DNA of 64,000 nt from Acinetobacter tjernbergiae DSM 14971 = CIP 107465 (GTDB lineage Bacteria; Pseudomonadota; Gammaproteobacteria; Pseudomonadales; Moraxellaceae), in NCBI RefSeq assembly GCF_000374425.1, contig NZ_KB894368.1, forward strand, positions 1-64,000, given 5' to 3'. Below are positions 7,041-16,843 of this stretch, piece by piece. The notes under the pieces were generated by a model, which was given only the letters and a program-made list of their open reading frames with translations, ran no database searches and was not told the DNA's origin. Positions within the stretch are counted from its first letter, which is position 1; each line of letters starts with the position of its first letter. A program made the translations under genes and the position numbers.

Positions 7041-8264
7041 ATGTCTGAGTCAGTGCTACGCCCAACCCATATTGAATATGGTTCGAAATCATTTACTGCG
7101 ATTTTATGGTCTTTGTTCTTTGCTGGTTTTGCGTCATTTTCATCGTTGTATTGTGTACAGCCGATGATGCCAATTTTTGCAAAATTCTTTCAGGTCACGC
7201 CGACGCATAGTAGTTTTCCATTATCTTTTTCAACCGTTGCTTTGGCGATAGGACTGCTGTTTACAGGCTTTATTTCTGATCGCTTTGGGCGTAAATCAAT
7301 TATGGTTTGTGCCTTATTCCTCGTTTCGATTTTATTGTTAATGAGTGCCTCATTTCCAATTTGGGAAATTTTTCTTAGCACCCGTATCTTTATTGGTTTA
7401 GCCGTGAGTGGTGTGGCTGCTGTTGCAATGACTTATATCGGGGAAGAAATTGCCCAGAAAGATATTGGTTTTGCGATGGGGCTATATATCTCTGGTACAG
7501 CGATTGGCGGCATGGGTGGACGTTTGATCGCAGGGGTGTTGGTTGATTTTATTTCTTGGCAATCGGCAACGTATATTATTGGCTTGCTGAATTTTATTAT
7601 TGCCTGTTTATTTTATCTGTTATTGCCAAAGTCACAACATTTCAAACCATATCCATTCCGATTTTCCCGTTTTAAAGCGGCATTTGAACAGAATTTAAAA
7701 GATCCCAAATTAAGGATTTTATTTGCCCAAGGTTTTATTTTGATGGGGTGCTTGGTCACCGTGTTTAACTACATTAGTTATCACTTGTTGGAAGCTCCCT
7801 TTCACTTATCACAAACATGGATTGGTTTGATCTCGATTGCTTATCTTGCTGGAATTTATAGTTCACCGAAAGCTGCGCAATGGGGGTATCAATATGGTCG
7901 AGCAAAAGTGCTGCCTTTTTTACTATTTAGCATGATGGTTGGCTTGTTCATTACGCTTATTCCGTCGCTGTGGGCAATTTTACTGGGATTGACGATTTTC
8001 ACGTTTTCATTTTTTGCTGCACATTCAACTGCAAGTAGTTGGGTCTCAGTGCAAGCTGTGCAATATCGGGCAGTTGCTTCTTCGCTGTATTTATTTTGCT
8101 ATTACATCGGCTCAAGTTTGCTTGGCAGTAGTGGTGGTTTGATTTGGGAAAACTTTGGTTGGGTGGGGATTAACTTGAGTGTCGGTATGGTCTTAGTGAT
8201 CGGTTTGGTGCTCGCGATACACTTAATGAAAAAGGAAAATAAAACGACAAATAAAGTCGCATAA
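7041..8264 (+). CDS. MFS transporter (YnfM-like)
   Basis: This 407-residue protein has twelve hydrophobic segments and the MFS signature loop GFISDRFGRKS (around 73-83) between helices 2 and 3. The N-terminal half (FASFSSLYCVQPMMPIFAKFF) resembles the YnfM/arabinose-efflux-type subgroup. It is a secondary transporter of the inner membrane, probably exporting a small molecule; the substrate is unknown. AAGGAG is well placed before the start. A TATACT box at 7014-7019 may serve the gene. It appears to be monocistronic. Confidence 0.85.
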   Translation: MSESVLRPTHIEYGSKSFTAILWSLFFAGFASFSSLYCVQPMMPIFAKFFQVTPTHSSFPLSFSTVALAIGLLFTGFISDRFGRKSIMVCALFLVSILLLMSASFPIWEIFLSTRIFIGLAVSGVAAVAMTYIGEEIAQKDIGFAMGLYISGTAIGGMGGRLIAGVLVDFISWQSATYIIGLLNFIIACLFYLLLPKSQHFKPYPFRFSRFKAAFEQNLKDPKLRILFAQGFILMGCLVTVFNYISYHLLEAPFHLSQTWIGLISIAYLAGIYSSPKAAQWGYQYGRAKVLPFLLFSMMVGLFITLIPSLWAILLGLTIFTFSFFAAHSTASSWVSVQAVQYRAVASSLYLFCYYIGSSLLGSSGGLIWENFGWVGINLSVGMVLVIGLVLAIHLMKKENKTTNKVA

Positions 8265-8348
8265 ACTTGATAAAAGTCCTGAAAATTTAGTAATTTAAAT
8301 AAGCACCTATTTGGGTGTAGAGATAATATTAAAATTGGGGAAAATAAG

Positions 8349-8858
8349 ATGGAATTACATAGCCGTGTTTATTATAAACATCCTGACTCAACAATCATGG
8401 GGCAATTAGAGGTCTTATTTACGACACATCATGGAGATGAAGAAAAGTTCATTCAGACAGCTCTACTCATTAATCCGCAAGCGGATGAGATTACTCAAGA
8501 ACTAGTTGATTTGATTGATTCGATTGAACATGATCTTACACCAGAGACTCTGCACTATGTTGGTGGGTTTGCTGTACTCGATTTTACACATGGCTCAAAT
8601 GGTGATGAAAACATTGAAAATATTTTATTATTTTTAAAAGGATTATTACCTGATATTCATGCTCAAGCTTGGGGCTGTGGTGATGATGATCCATGGGAGT
8701 TTTGGTTCAAATTTGAGGGCGATGAACTGATCCGTGAAGATGATGAGCCATTGAACGATCCTGATGAAGATGAAGAAATTAAAGCCTCTATTTATGCATG
8801 GTGGCATCAAGATTTACCTTCAGAGATTAAAGAAGGTTTCTTAAACGAAGAAGAATAA
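8349..8858 (+). CDS. Acidic hypothetical protein
   Basis: I do not recognise this 169-residue soluble protein. It is very acidic, with a C-terminal run rich in Asp and Glu after residue 130, and contains WGCGDDDPWEFWFKFEGDEL in the middle. It has no signal peptide or membrane segment. The start has GGGGAAAATAAG upstream. It stands alone between the MFS gene and the YgiQ gene. Its style resembles small cytosolic immunity or regulatory proteins, but no function should be assigned. Confidence 0.7.
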   Translation: MELHSRVYYKHPDSTIMGQLEVLFTTHHGDEEKFIQTALLINPQADEITQELVDLIDSIEHDLTPETLHYVGGFAVLDFTHGSNGDENIENILLFLKGLLPDIHAQAWGCGDDDPWEFWFKFEGDELIREDDEPLNDPDEDEEIKASIYAWWHQDLPSEIKEGFLNEEE

Positions 8859-9025
8859 TGATCAACACCTTATGCTTTTATTTCCTCAGATGGTTACAAA
8901 TACCTTTTGGGGAAATGACACTGTTTGTTTTTTAACCTATAAAAATGAGTGGAATTCATGTTAAAATGATCGGCTTTCATCTTTGATGCTATCCCAGCAT
9001 TTCAGCTAGCCGAGATTCGCAAGCC

Positions 9026-11410
9026 ATGTCTACTGCCTATACCATGCAGACCGCGCCCAAAGCGTTGTTTGATTACGACAAATATTGGGCGTCGTGTTTT
9101 GAACCCGCACCATTTTTGCCGATGTCACGAGAAGAGATGGATCAACTCGGTTGGGATGCGTGTGACTTTATTTTGGTTTGTGGTGATGCCTATATCGACC
9201 ATCCATCGTTTGTATCGGGCGTGATCGGTCGCGTACTCGAAGCACAAGGTTTCCGTGTTGGAATTATTGCACAACCAGATTGGACCAATGCTGAAAGTTT
9301 CCGTGTCTTGGGCAAACCAACAATTGCATGGGGAGTTACCGCAGGCAATATGGATTCGATGATTAACCGTTATACGGCAGATCGTAAAATTCGTTCGGAT
9401 GATGCTTATTCGCCAAATAATGAAGCGAATAAACGCCCTGACCGTGCAGCAACGGTTTATTGCCAACGTTGTCGTGAAGCTTTTCCTGATGTGCCTGTCC
9501 TACTCGGTGGGATTGAGGCGAGTTTACGCCGTATTGCTCATTACGATTATTGGTCTGATAAAGTACGCCGTTCGGTTTTAATGGATTCAAAAGCGGATCT
9601 ATTAATGTATGGCAATGGTGAACGTTCGATTATCGAAGTGATGCATCGTTTGGCGAAGGGTGAAAAAGTCCAAGATATTACTGACGTTCGTGGCACGGCA
9701 TTTATTGTGAATAAACATAATAAAAAGTCTAAAGCCAAATTCGTTGAAATTGCGAGTAATGATGTCGATACCATCGGGCGTGTTGATCAGATTATTAACC
9801 CGTATGTGATGACGGAAGATATTGATGGTTGTGAAGTTGAAAAAGAAAAAGGCAACTCACTAGCACAGTATCAGAACTTCCAAAAAGAGATCGTTGCCAA
9901 TCCAATTGTGCGTGAAGGCGATAAGTTAGATCCAGATACGCAAATTGTGCAGTTAAGACCTGCGCCCTCAAAAGCAATTAAGCATAAATTGCCACCACGT
10001 GAATTTGCAGTCATTCGTTTACCTTCATTTGAAGAAGTGGCGAATGATCAAGTACTTTATGCACATGCCAACCGTATTCTGCATTTAGAAACCAACCCCG
10101 GTAATGCCCGTGCATTGGTACAGCGTCATGGTGAACGTGATGTTTGGATTAACCCACCTCCTATTCCTCTCATGACCGAGGAAATGGACTATGTGTTTGA
10201 TTTACCTTATGCACGTTTACCGCATCCAGCGTATGGCGATGCCCGTTTCCCTGCATTTGATATGATCAAGTTCTCGGTCAATATCATGCGTGGTTGTTTT
10301 GGTGGATGTACCTTCTGTTCGATTACCGAGCATGAAGGTCGTATTATTCAAAACCGTTCTGAAGATTCGATTTTGCGTGAAATCGAAAAAATTCGTGATA
10401 CTGCACCTCAATTTACAGGCATTATTTCGGACTTAGGTGGCCCAACTGCAAACATGTATCGTTTGCACTGTAATGATCCTGAGATTGAAAAGAACTGCCG
10501 TAAACCGTCTTGTGTTTATCCAGGTGTTTGCCAAAACTTACATACCGATCATGCACCATTGGTTCAGCTTTATCGTAAAGCACGTGAAATCAAAGGTGTG
10601 AAGAAGATTCTGATTGGTTCAGGTTTGCGTTATGACTTGGCTGTACTCAACCCTGAGTATGTCAAAGAACTGGTACAGCACCATGTGGGTGGTTATTTAA
10701 AAATTGCGCCTGAACATACCGAGCAAGGTCCATTGTCGAAGATGATGAAACCGGGAATTGGGACGTATGATCGTTTTAAACAAATGTTTGAGCGTTTCAG
10801 TAAGGAAGCAGGGAAGGAACAATATTTAATTCCTTACTTTATTGCGGCGCATCCAGGTACGACCGACTATGACATGATGAACTTGGCGATTTGGTTGAAA
10901 AAGAATGGTTTCCGTGCCGATCAGGTACAAACCTTCTATCCATCACCTATGGCAACCGCAACGACGATGTACTACACAGGTAAGAATCCACTCTCTAAAG
11001 TGGCGCGTTATACTGAAAATGTCGATATTGTGAAAGGTGAAAAACGCCGTCGTTTACATAAAGCATTTTTACGTTACCATGATCCAAATAACTGGCCTTT
11101 ATTGCGTGAAGCTTTAAAAGAAATGGGGCGGGTAGATTTAATCGGAAATTCAAAACAACATTTGATTCCGACCTATCAGCCACAAGGTACGGCTGAGGGT
11201 GAATATAAGTCTGCACGTAAGAAAAACTCGACCGTTGCTGGTGATTCGGCAAAACGTTCTGAACAAGGACAATCACGTCCGCAGTCGGGTCAAAAAAGAC
11301 CACAAAAAGGTCAAATACTCACGCAACATACAGGGTTGCCACCGCGTGAAACGGGTGAGAAAAGACCATTTTCAGGGAAGCCAAAGTCGAAGTCTAAAGC
11401 ACCGCGTTAA
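9026..11410 (+). CDS. ygiQ: YgiQ family radical SAM protein
   Basis: This large (794-residue) member of the YgiQ/UPF0313 family has an N-terminal domain followed by a radical SAM core. The [4Fe-4S] cluster motif CX3CX2C is at C424, C428 and C431 ([12 protein letters not shown]). A further cysteine group ([11 protein letters not shown]) lies about 65 residues later. The C-terminal tail from about residue 725 is basic and low-complexity (rich in Lys, Arg, Ser and Gln), typical of this family and possibly nucleic-acid binding. The reaction is not established. The gene is followed by a terminator at 11421-11454. Confidence 0.92.
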   Translation: MSTAYTMQTAPKALFDYDKYWASCFEPAPFLPMSREEMDQLGWDACDFILVCGDAYIDHPSFVSGVIGRVLEAQGFRVGIIAQPDWTNAESFRVLGKPTIAWGVTAGNMDSMINRYTADRKIRSDDAYSPNNEANKRPDRAATVYCQRCREAFPDVPVLLGGIEASLRRIAHYDYWSDKVRRSVLMDSKADLLMYGNGERSIIEVMHRLAKGEKVQDITDVRGTAFIVNKHNKKSKAKFVEIASNDVDTIGRVDQIINPYVMTEDIDGCEVEKEKGNSLAQYQNFQKEIVANPIVREGDKLDPDTQIVQLRPAPSKAIKHKLPPREFAVIRLPSFEEVANDQVLYAHANRILHLETNPGNARALVQRHGERDVWINPPPIPLMTEEMDYVFDLPYARLPHPAYGDARFPAFDMIKFSVNIMRGCFGGCTFCSITEHEGRIIQNRSEDSILREIEKIRDTAPQFTGIISDLGGPTANMYRLHCNDPEIEKNCRKPSCVYPGVCQNLHTDHAPLVQLYRKAREIKGVKKILIGSGLRYDLAVLNPEYVKELVQHHVGGYLKIAPEHTEQGPLSKMMKPGIGTYDRFKQMFERFSKEAGKEQYLIPYFIAAHPGTTDYDMMNLAIWLKKNGFRADQVQTFYPSPMATATTMYYTGKNPLSKVARYTENVDIVKGEKRRRLHKAFLRYHDPNNWPLLREALKEMGRVDLIGNSKQHLIPTYQPQGTAEGEYKSARKKNSTVAGDSAKRSEQGQSRPQSGQKRPQKGQILTQHTGLPPRETGEKRPFSGKPKSKSKAPR

Positions 11411-11420
11411 ACTGAATTTT

Positions 11421-11454
11421 AAGAAGGTATGAGTCATCATGCCTTCTTTTTTAT
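11421..11454 (+). terminator. Terminator after ygiQ
   Basis: The stem AAGAAGGTATGA pairs with TCATGCCTTCTT and is followed by a T run. The next 270 bases, up to the DUF2726 gene, are AT-rich with no recognisable gene. Confidence 0.75.
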
Positions 11455-11726
11455 ACAAAAATGGTGAGATAGTCACAATCTACTCATAAAACTACAATTT
11501 ATAGAAACATATACTGACAATATCAACTTGAATATTTAGCTTGTGATGATTATAAATAAAGGGCAGAAAGCTTTTACGACTTTGGTCGACTAGGATAATA
11601 CGATTAAAAAATTTAAGTTAATACTGCTAAAATGACTTTACTATCGCTCGCTATTGATTAGAAGTTTTGATTAAAAAAATGGCTTAAAGCCAAAATGATT
11701 ATAAAAAATCTAAAGGGATTCATTAG

Positions 11727-12260
11727 ATGTACTATTTCATAACAATAGTTGGATTGCTGTTAATTACAGCACTTTTACTTCGACGTTTGCATGAAAATCG
11801 ACGTCAGGATAGTCCATTAAAGCGTCGTGGTATTCTCAATATTTCTGAGCAAATTACCCTGATGCGTTTACAGGCTGTTTTGCCTCGGCATACTATTCTG
11901 GCACACGTATCTTTTGATGCTTTACTGACAACAAAATATGCGCATACGCGCCGTAAGTATCAGGGTTTAGTTGCTGATTTTGTGGTTCTCGATCAGCAAC
12001 ATCAAGTGCTTGCAATTATTGAAATTGCTGATGAGTCTTATGTCAATCGTTTGCATCAGAAGCATTATCAAGACAGTTTATTAGAGTTGGCGGGTTACAG
12101 AGTATTGCGTTATAGCAGTATTCCAACGGAGCAGGAGTTGCGTGAAAACCTAGTCCCTGATCTATTTGAACCCCTTAGCCCCTACGCGATGACTCCAACT
12201 GCAATACCGCCAGCCGAGCGCGTGATGAAATATAATGTGCTTACAGCAAAATCATCTTAA
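11727..12260 (+). CDS. DUF2726 domain membrane-anchored protein
   Basis: One N-terminal membrane helix (about residues 2-19) is followed by a basic linker and a cytoplasmic DUF2726-like domain, 177 residues in all. The domain shows VADFVVLDQQHQVLAIIEIADESY and a later YRVLRYSSIP, a nuclease-like (restriction-endonuclease-fold) beta pattern common in this family. Catalytic activity is not established. It converges on the RidA gene, with adjacent stop codons and no gap. Confidence 0.75.
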   Translation: MYYFITIVGLLLITALLLRRLHENRRQDSPLKRRGILNISEQITLMRLQAVLPRHTILAHVSFDALLTTKYAHTRRKYQGLVADFVVLDQQHQVLAIIEIADESYVNRLHQKHYQDSLLELAGYRVLRYSSIPTEQELRENLVPDLFEPLSPYAMTPTAIPPAERVMKYNVLTAKSS

Positions 12261-12614
12261 TTAGGGACGTACTGCTGTGACGGTCATTTCGACTAACACA
12301 TCAGGTGTATAGAGTTTAGATTCTACACAAGTGCGTGCAGGAGGGTGTCCTTCAGCAATCCATTGATCCCAAACCGCATTCATCGCGGCATAATCATTTT
12401 CAATATCTTTTAAGAAGATCAGCACAGATAAAATATGCGTTTTATCTGTGCCGGCTTCTGCAAGTAGACGATCAATGTTATCTAAAGTTTGTTGTGTCTG
12501 TGCAGTCACATCAACACTGGTATCATCGGCCAGTTGACCCGCTAAATGAACTAAGTTTCCTGAAATTGCGACTTCGCAATAACGTGAAGTGACATGAAGT
12601 CTTTGCACAGTCAT
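12261..12614 (-). CDS. RidA family protein
   Basis: This 117-residue protein belongs to the RidA/YjgF/UK114 superfamily; some members deaminate reactive enamine/imine intermediates formed by PLP enzymes. It has the ISGNLVHLAGQ start, QTLDNIDRLLAEAGTDKTHI and the conserved end RTCVESKLYTPDVLVEM. The Arg of PPARTCVE corresponds to the substrate-binding arginine. GAGGTAA precedes the start. It looks closer to the YoaB/YjgH-like branch than to RidA itself, so deaminase activity is uncertain. Confidence 0.88.
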   Translation of the reverse strand: MTVQRLHVTSRYCEVAISGNLVHLAGQLADDTSVDVTAQTQQTLDNIDRLLAEAGTDKTHILSVLIFLKDIENDYAAMNAVWDQWIAEGHPPARTCVESKLYTPDVLVEMTVTAVRP

Positions 12615-12689
12615 AAAAAATTACCTCATCAAAGTTAATTGCTAGAATTGTACTTGATGACCTTTTGTCGCTGTGTAATTTTGTTTAAA

Positions 12690-12896
12690 TCAGGCTGAAA
12701 AAGTCTCTATTTCCATTAAATTACGCTGTTGAAAAAATAAAATACAGTGTTGTTGTGGGCAAATAATCATATTACCTAAATTGAGAAACTGGATTTTGGC
12801 TTGGCGTAGTTGATTTAGGCAAGTGGCGATAGAGCTATGCTCAGGGCAAAGCTGTTTTATTTGGCTTAATGCTGAATAAGTGGTTGGGTACATCAT
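12690..12896 (-). CDS. Small hypothetical protein downstream of creD
   Basis: This 68-residue protein starts at the ATG at 12896, preceded by AGGAAG. A longer frame reaches 12986 but would overlap creD and lacks a ribosome site. It has Cys residues at KQLCPEH, ATCLNQ and IICPQQHC and a compact alpha/beta look. I do not recognise the family. It lies 59 bp downstream of creD on the same strand and could be co-transcribed. Confidence 0.55.
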   Translation of the reverse strand: MMYPTTYSALSQIKQLCPEHSSIATCLNQLRQAKIQFLNLGNMIICPQQHCILFFQQRNLMEIETFSA

Positions 12897-12955
12897 TTTC
12901 TTCCTATTAATATGATTCAGTGCTTGGGTGAAATGAGAATTTCGCCTAACTCGAT

Positions 12956-14377
12956 TTATATGGTTTGTTGTTCGGATTGATACCAATTGACATGACGAGT
13001 AATAAACATGACGCAGGCGATCAGGATGAAAGAAAGAATAGAACCGAATAAGAAGGTCTTGCCGCTGGATTGAAGTAGTAAATACATCATGCCGTATAGC
13101 GTGCTCAGCATAAGACCAAATAGCAGGGCAGCTTTAAAGCCTTGAACGACGAAGTACAAATACCATGTAATTAAACTGATACAGGCAATTGCAGCAACGA
13201 GATAAGCCCATGCAAAAGCATAGTATTCGCTGATTGAAAGTAACAATACAAAGAATACGCCTTGTGCCATAGCAACTAACGCATATTGGACAGGGTGAAT
13301 TTTGAGACTTTTTAAAACCTCGAATAAGAAGAAGCAACCAAAGGTAATAATAATGATCATGATGCCGTATTTAATCGCGCGATCAGTTTGGGTATAGATA
13401 TTTACAGGTTCTAAAAATTGAGCAGAAATCCCTGAAATATTGGTTGTAGATGTGTCTTTAGCGGCATAGGCTGCATCTACCGCGCTAACTGAATAGGTTT
13501 GATTATTTAAAAGTTGATAAAAGCACTGACTGTTTTCACACTTCGAAACACTATCTAAATTACGCTTACCTAGAGCGATATTCTTCCAATCAGCTGAGAA
13601 CTGTTGTTTTTTACTGGATTTTTTAAACGGTAAGCTTTGACCATCATATTTGACATCGCCCCAGTTACCTACGGCTTGGTAGGTCATTTCATAACTGGTT
13701 GGAATAAAGCTAAATTCACTCAGTCCTTCTAGCTTGAATTGCAGATTGAATTTAAAACCTTGTTGAAATTTCTGGATTAACTCAGGATATTGTTTTGCGG
13801 TGATATGCATGAGGTCAAAACCTTGCTGACCTTGGCTTTGTTCAGCAAAGTCGAATTTATAGGCTTTACCATCAATATTAAACATGGGTTTGGCATTTAA
13901 CCCACGTGCATCCTGAATCGGGAAGATAATCTCAGCCTGATCCCAGAGATAGTTACGTTGAGATTCATTGCTGACCGCTTTAAATACCCCTTTACCTGAC
14001 ATCGTATTTTGATAGCTGATGGCTTTATAAATATTACGTTTGTAAGTGCTGTCTGATACGTCAAATTGTGCTGTCCAGTCTGCTGTTTCTGCTCCTAAAG
14101 TAACAAAAACGGTTTGAGTACAATCATAGGTCTTCTTTTCTTCATTGGTACATGTGGTTTGCATTTGATAAGGAAGTTTTAAATAAGGTGCAATGACTTG
14201 CTGTGGTCGAATTTGTTCATTGGCAATATCCCGAATCACTTGTTGTTGATAGCTTTGGCGTTCAGTCACCAAATTTGAAATAAAGAAAAGACCAATATAA
14301 AAGACCAAAATAAGAAACAGAATTGCTCCTATTTTGAGATTAATAAAATTACGGTGCATGGTGGAATCCATTGTCAT
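12956..14377 (-). CDS. creD: Cell envelope integrity protein CreD
   Basis: This 473-residue inner-membrane protein has one N-terminal helix (about 12-34), a large periplasmic domain, and a cluster of five to six helices from about residue 325 to the end, the layout of CreD. The segments KYGIMIIIITFGCFFLFEVL and HPVQYALVAMAQGVFFVLLLS are characteristic. In other bacteria CreD is the main output of the CreBC two-component system and affects envelope stress and beta-lactam response. A three-repeat site like the cre tag lies upstream at 14428-14454, and creC is immediately upstream. Confidence 0.9.
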   Translation of the reverse strand: MTMDSTMHRNFINLKIGAILFLILVFYIGLFFISNLVTERQSYQQQVIRDIANEQIRPQQVIAPYLKLPYQMQTTCTNEEKKTYDCTQTVFVTLGAETADWTAQFDVSDSTYKRNIYKAISYQNTMSGKGVFKAVSNESQRNYLWDQAEIIFPIQDARGLNAKPMFNIDGKAYKFDFAEQSQGQQGFDLMHITAKQYPELIQKFQQGFKFNLQFKLEGLSEFSFIPTSYEMTYQAVGNWGDVKYDGQSLPFKKSSKKQQFSADWKNIALGKRNLDSVSKCENSQCFYQLLNNQTYSVSAVDAAYAAKDTSTTNISGISAQFLEPVNIYTQTDRAIKYGIMIIIITFGCFFLFEVLKSLKIHPVQYALVAMAQGVFFVLLLSISEYYAFAWAYLVAAIACISLITWYLYFVVQGFKAALLFGLMLSTLYGMMYLLLQSSGKTFLFGSILSFILIACVMFITRHVNWYQSEQQTI

Positions 14378-14427
14378 TGTGATATGACAAGTATCCTGAA
14401 TCGAGATGCGCTTCGGATGAGTTCCGC

Positions 14428-14454
14428 TTGAAGCTTATGTGAAGTTTGTATGAA
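14428..14454 (-). promoter_or_regulatory. cre-tag-like CreB binding site before creD
   Basis: On the minus strand three pentamers recur at exact 11-bp spacing: TTCAT-N6-TTCAC-N6-TTCAA. The E. coli CreB site is TTCAC-N6-TTCAC. It overlaps the last codons of creC and lies about 50 bases before the creD start, so CreB probably activates creD from here. Confidence 0.6.
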
Positions 14455-15901
14455 GTGTCAGTGTGACTAGTACGCCAGAACTATGATTTCCTAAGAAATC
14501 GAGAGTATTTTCTGAGATATTTTGAATGCTAATTTTGCCCTGATGTTGCTGGATAATTTGCTGCACGATGCTAAGACCAATTCCTGTACTTCGTTGTTGG
14601 TTGTGCGGACGTGGTAGTGAAAAATAAGTCTCAAAGACCCGAGCGAGTGCATAGTCAGGAATCGCTTCAGCTTGGTTAAATAATAAAATTTCAATACTGT
14701 TCATAATGCTATGCTCTTTCACTTGAACTGCAATTAAGCCTTGTTCAGGGCAGAAATCTCTCGCATTATCCAATAGATTATTGAGGGCTTGTTTTAGCCA
14801 AAATGGGTCAGCATAGATTGAGCAATGTTCAGGAAGATCAAGCCGTATCTGTATCTGTTTACGCTGTAATGCGCTTTGTTGTTGCTGAAAACATTGTTGA
14901 ATCAGTGTGCTTAGATCAAGCATTTGAAATTCTAAAACATGCTGATTTTTTTCGAGTCGTGTCAGTAATAGCATACGTTCGATTAAGGATTGTAGACGCT
15001 GACCTTGTTGAACAATATGTGTTGCAAATTGCTGTTGATCTTCTAAGGGTAGATCATCCTGTAACAATTCTGCACTGGCTTGAATGGCAGTCAGTGGGCT
15101 TTTCAGCTCATGAGTGAGTGTATTGACATAGTTTTCAACATAGGCACGATCTTCCAGTTTTTCTCGCATGTCACTGAGGGCTTGAGTCACTTGATTCAGT
15201 TCTTTGGCTGAATAGAAAAACGGTGCTTGATTCACAGGCGCGAGTGCTTGGGCATAGCGCCGCACCCGATCGATACTATGTTTAAGCCAATAAGCCACCA
15301 TACTGGCAAGTAATAAACTAAGAGCCACAATCCACAAGGCTTGATGAATGAGTTGTTGTTCAGCACGTTCAATATAGGGCTGTACCGATTGATTTGGTTT
15401 CCCGATACTCACCACACCGAGCAATTGTTGTTTATAGATAATGGGTGCAGCAATGTGCATGACGCTGCTACTTCGATCATTAGGATCGGTTGCAGTAGAG
15501 CGTGCGCCGTATTTGCCACGTAGCGTTAGGTAAACATCATTCCATTTAGAATAATCTTGCCCAACGGCTTGTCCTTCGGAATCGTAGATGACAATACCCT
15601 GTTGATTAGTAATATATAGTTGTTGGTTAATTTGATCTTTTTTATGTTGCCAAATCGTGGCATCGAGCTGACGTGATAAAGCAGCTTGAATCTTCTGATC
15701 AAACTCAGGGGTATCGACTTGATGCTGAGCGACATCTTCGGCAATCAACTGCGCAATAATATTGGCATTTTCAGCCAGTGTATCTTCAACCACTTGTCGT
15801 ACATTGGGTTTGACTTGTTGGGTCAGGGTATAGGCAATAAAGCTGAGACTCAGTACCACCACCAAGCTAAAGAAAAACCAAATGCGGATAAAGATGGACA
15901 T
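14435..15901 (-). CDS. creC: Sensor histidine kinase CreC
   Basis: This 488-residue membrane sensor kinase has a helix at about 7-27, a periplasmic CreC-like sensing domain to about residue 185, and a second helix at 188-206. A HAMP-like region follows, then the H-box THELKSPLTA with phospho-acceptor H264. The ATPase region follows, with LNNLLDNARDF (N box) and STGIGLSIVQQ (G box). It is partner to CreB and lies directly upstream of creD. Unusually, creB is not adjacent: a plus-strand insertion at about 15910-16800 separates them. Confidence 0.9.
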   Translation of the reverse strand: MSIFIRIWFFFSLVVVLSLSFIAYTLTQQVKPNVRQVVEDTLAENANIIAQLIAEDVAQHQVDTPEFDQKIQAALSRQLDATIWQHKKDQINQQLYITNQQGIVIYDSEGQAVGQDYSKWNDVYLTLRGKYGARSTATDPNDRSSSVMHIAAPIIYKQQLLGVVSIGKPNQSVQPYIERAEQQLIHQALWIVALSLLLASMVAYWLKHSIDRVRRYAQALAPVNQAPFFYSAKELNQVTQALSDMREKLEDRAYVENYVNTLTHELKSPLTAIQASAELLQDDLPLEDQQQFATHIVQQGQRLQSLIERMLLLTRLEKNQHVLEFQMLDLSTLIQQCFQQQQSALQRKQIQIRLDLPEHCSIYADPFWLKQALNNLLDNARDFCPEQGLIAVQVKEHSIMNSIEILLFNQAEAIPDYALARVFETYFSLPRPHNQQRSTGIGLSIVQQIIQQHQGKISIQNISENTLDFLGNHSSGVLVTLTLHTNFT

Positions 15902-15968
15902 GGCTGAATTTTACTTGTCATTATTTATGGATATAATAGCTAAAAGTTATTTTAAATAAAGCTTGTGT

Positions 15969-16337
15969 ATGCAAAGCATTGAAATTATTGCAAAATTATT
16001 GAATGGAATTTGGGTGTCCCCCATTTTTGAAAAGATCATTTTTATGAAAATTGATGTGAATGAGTATCCAGAGCTTAAGTCTAAAATTCCTGATAATATG
16101 ATTTTGATACAAGAGATTTTTCCTAAAGATGAATTAGAGCATATTTTTAGTAATTTTAAGCCTTATTTAGAGGGGCGTAATATATGTCCTTTTCTAGGGA
16201 CTTTAGGAGAAGCAGTAATTTGTATTGGATTTGATCAAAAAAATAAAGGAAAAATATTCTACTTTGATTTAGATTTTGGTTGTTTTCAATTAGGAAATGA
16301 TAATCTTACGGAATTCTTAAGTAAGTTAATTGAATAG
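15969..16337 (+). CDS. SMI1/KNR4 (SUKH)-like protein
   Basis: This protein has about 122 residues, counting from the ATG at 15969; a TTG at 15963 is also possible. The C-terminal half (NICPFLGTLGEAVICIGFD, then GKIFYFDLDFGCFQLG and TEFLSKLIE) resembles SMI1/KNR4 domains, which often act as immunity proteins against contact-dependent or polymorphic toxins. The N-terminal part is short for the family, and no strong ribosome site is seen, so it may be a truncated remnant. It is AT-rich, lies opposite to creB and creC and between them, and is followed by a frameshifted gene. Family assignment is tentative. Confidence 0.5.
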   Translation: MQSIEIIAKLLNGIWVSPIFEKIIFMKIDVNEYPELKSKIPDNMILIQEIFPKDELEHIFSNFKPYLEGRNICPFLGTLGEAVICIGFDQKNKGKIFYFDLDFGCFQLGNDNLTEFLSKLIE

Positions 16338-16374
16338 AGATTAAATAAATATGAAATGTAGGGTTGAGTTCTAA

Positions 16375-16799
16375 GTGAAAGTTATCGAATTACAATTAGA
16401 GCTTAAAAAAAGATTATTAAGAGCTTGTCATCAACATCTTGAATTTCTGAAATCTGATTTATCTGGTAAAACTTTATCCTCTTACACCTTGTTGATGAGT
16501 TTATCGACGAGTTATATCTTGTATTTTATGATGGGTACTTGGAGGATGTTAACTTGGATGGCTTCTCTACTGATGAGTTATGGGGATTTATCAGTAATTT
16601 TTTCGAGCTAACTTTTCTTGAAGTTTTTGAAAAATTGGAAAAATTAAATTTCTTCAACACTTTTGTTTTTAATAATGACGTATTTAAAGGTATTCAACTT
16701 TCTGATCCTGATATCCATATGAAAGCAGCTATCGAACGAATTTCTGTTGTGTTAAATAATCATTCATTGCATATGAAATTACTTGCGAATAGAAAATAA
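16375..16799 (+). pseudogene. Frameshifted hypothetical gene
   Basis: A GTG-started frame (16375) reads a helical protein, VIELQLELKKRLLRACHQHL and onward, as far as LSSYT. It then turns into an implausible Met- and Leu-rich stretch and stops at about 16611. The adjacent frame takes over without a gap at about 16490 with DEFIDELYLVFYDGY and then VNLDGFSTDEL, and runs to the stop at 16799. Loss of one base near 16487-16492 explains this, giving about 141 residues when repaired. The family is unknown. It belongs to the same AT-rich cassette as the SUKH-like gene. Confidence 0.65.
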
Positions 16800-16843
16800 A
16801 AGTGCTGTTTAGTGATTTTAACTATATGATTTAAAGTTAAATA

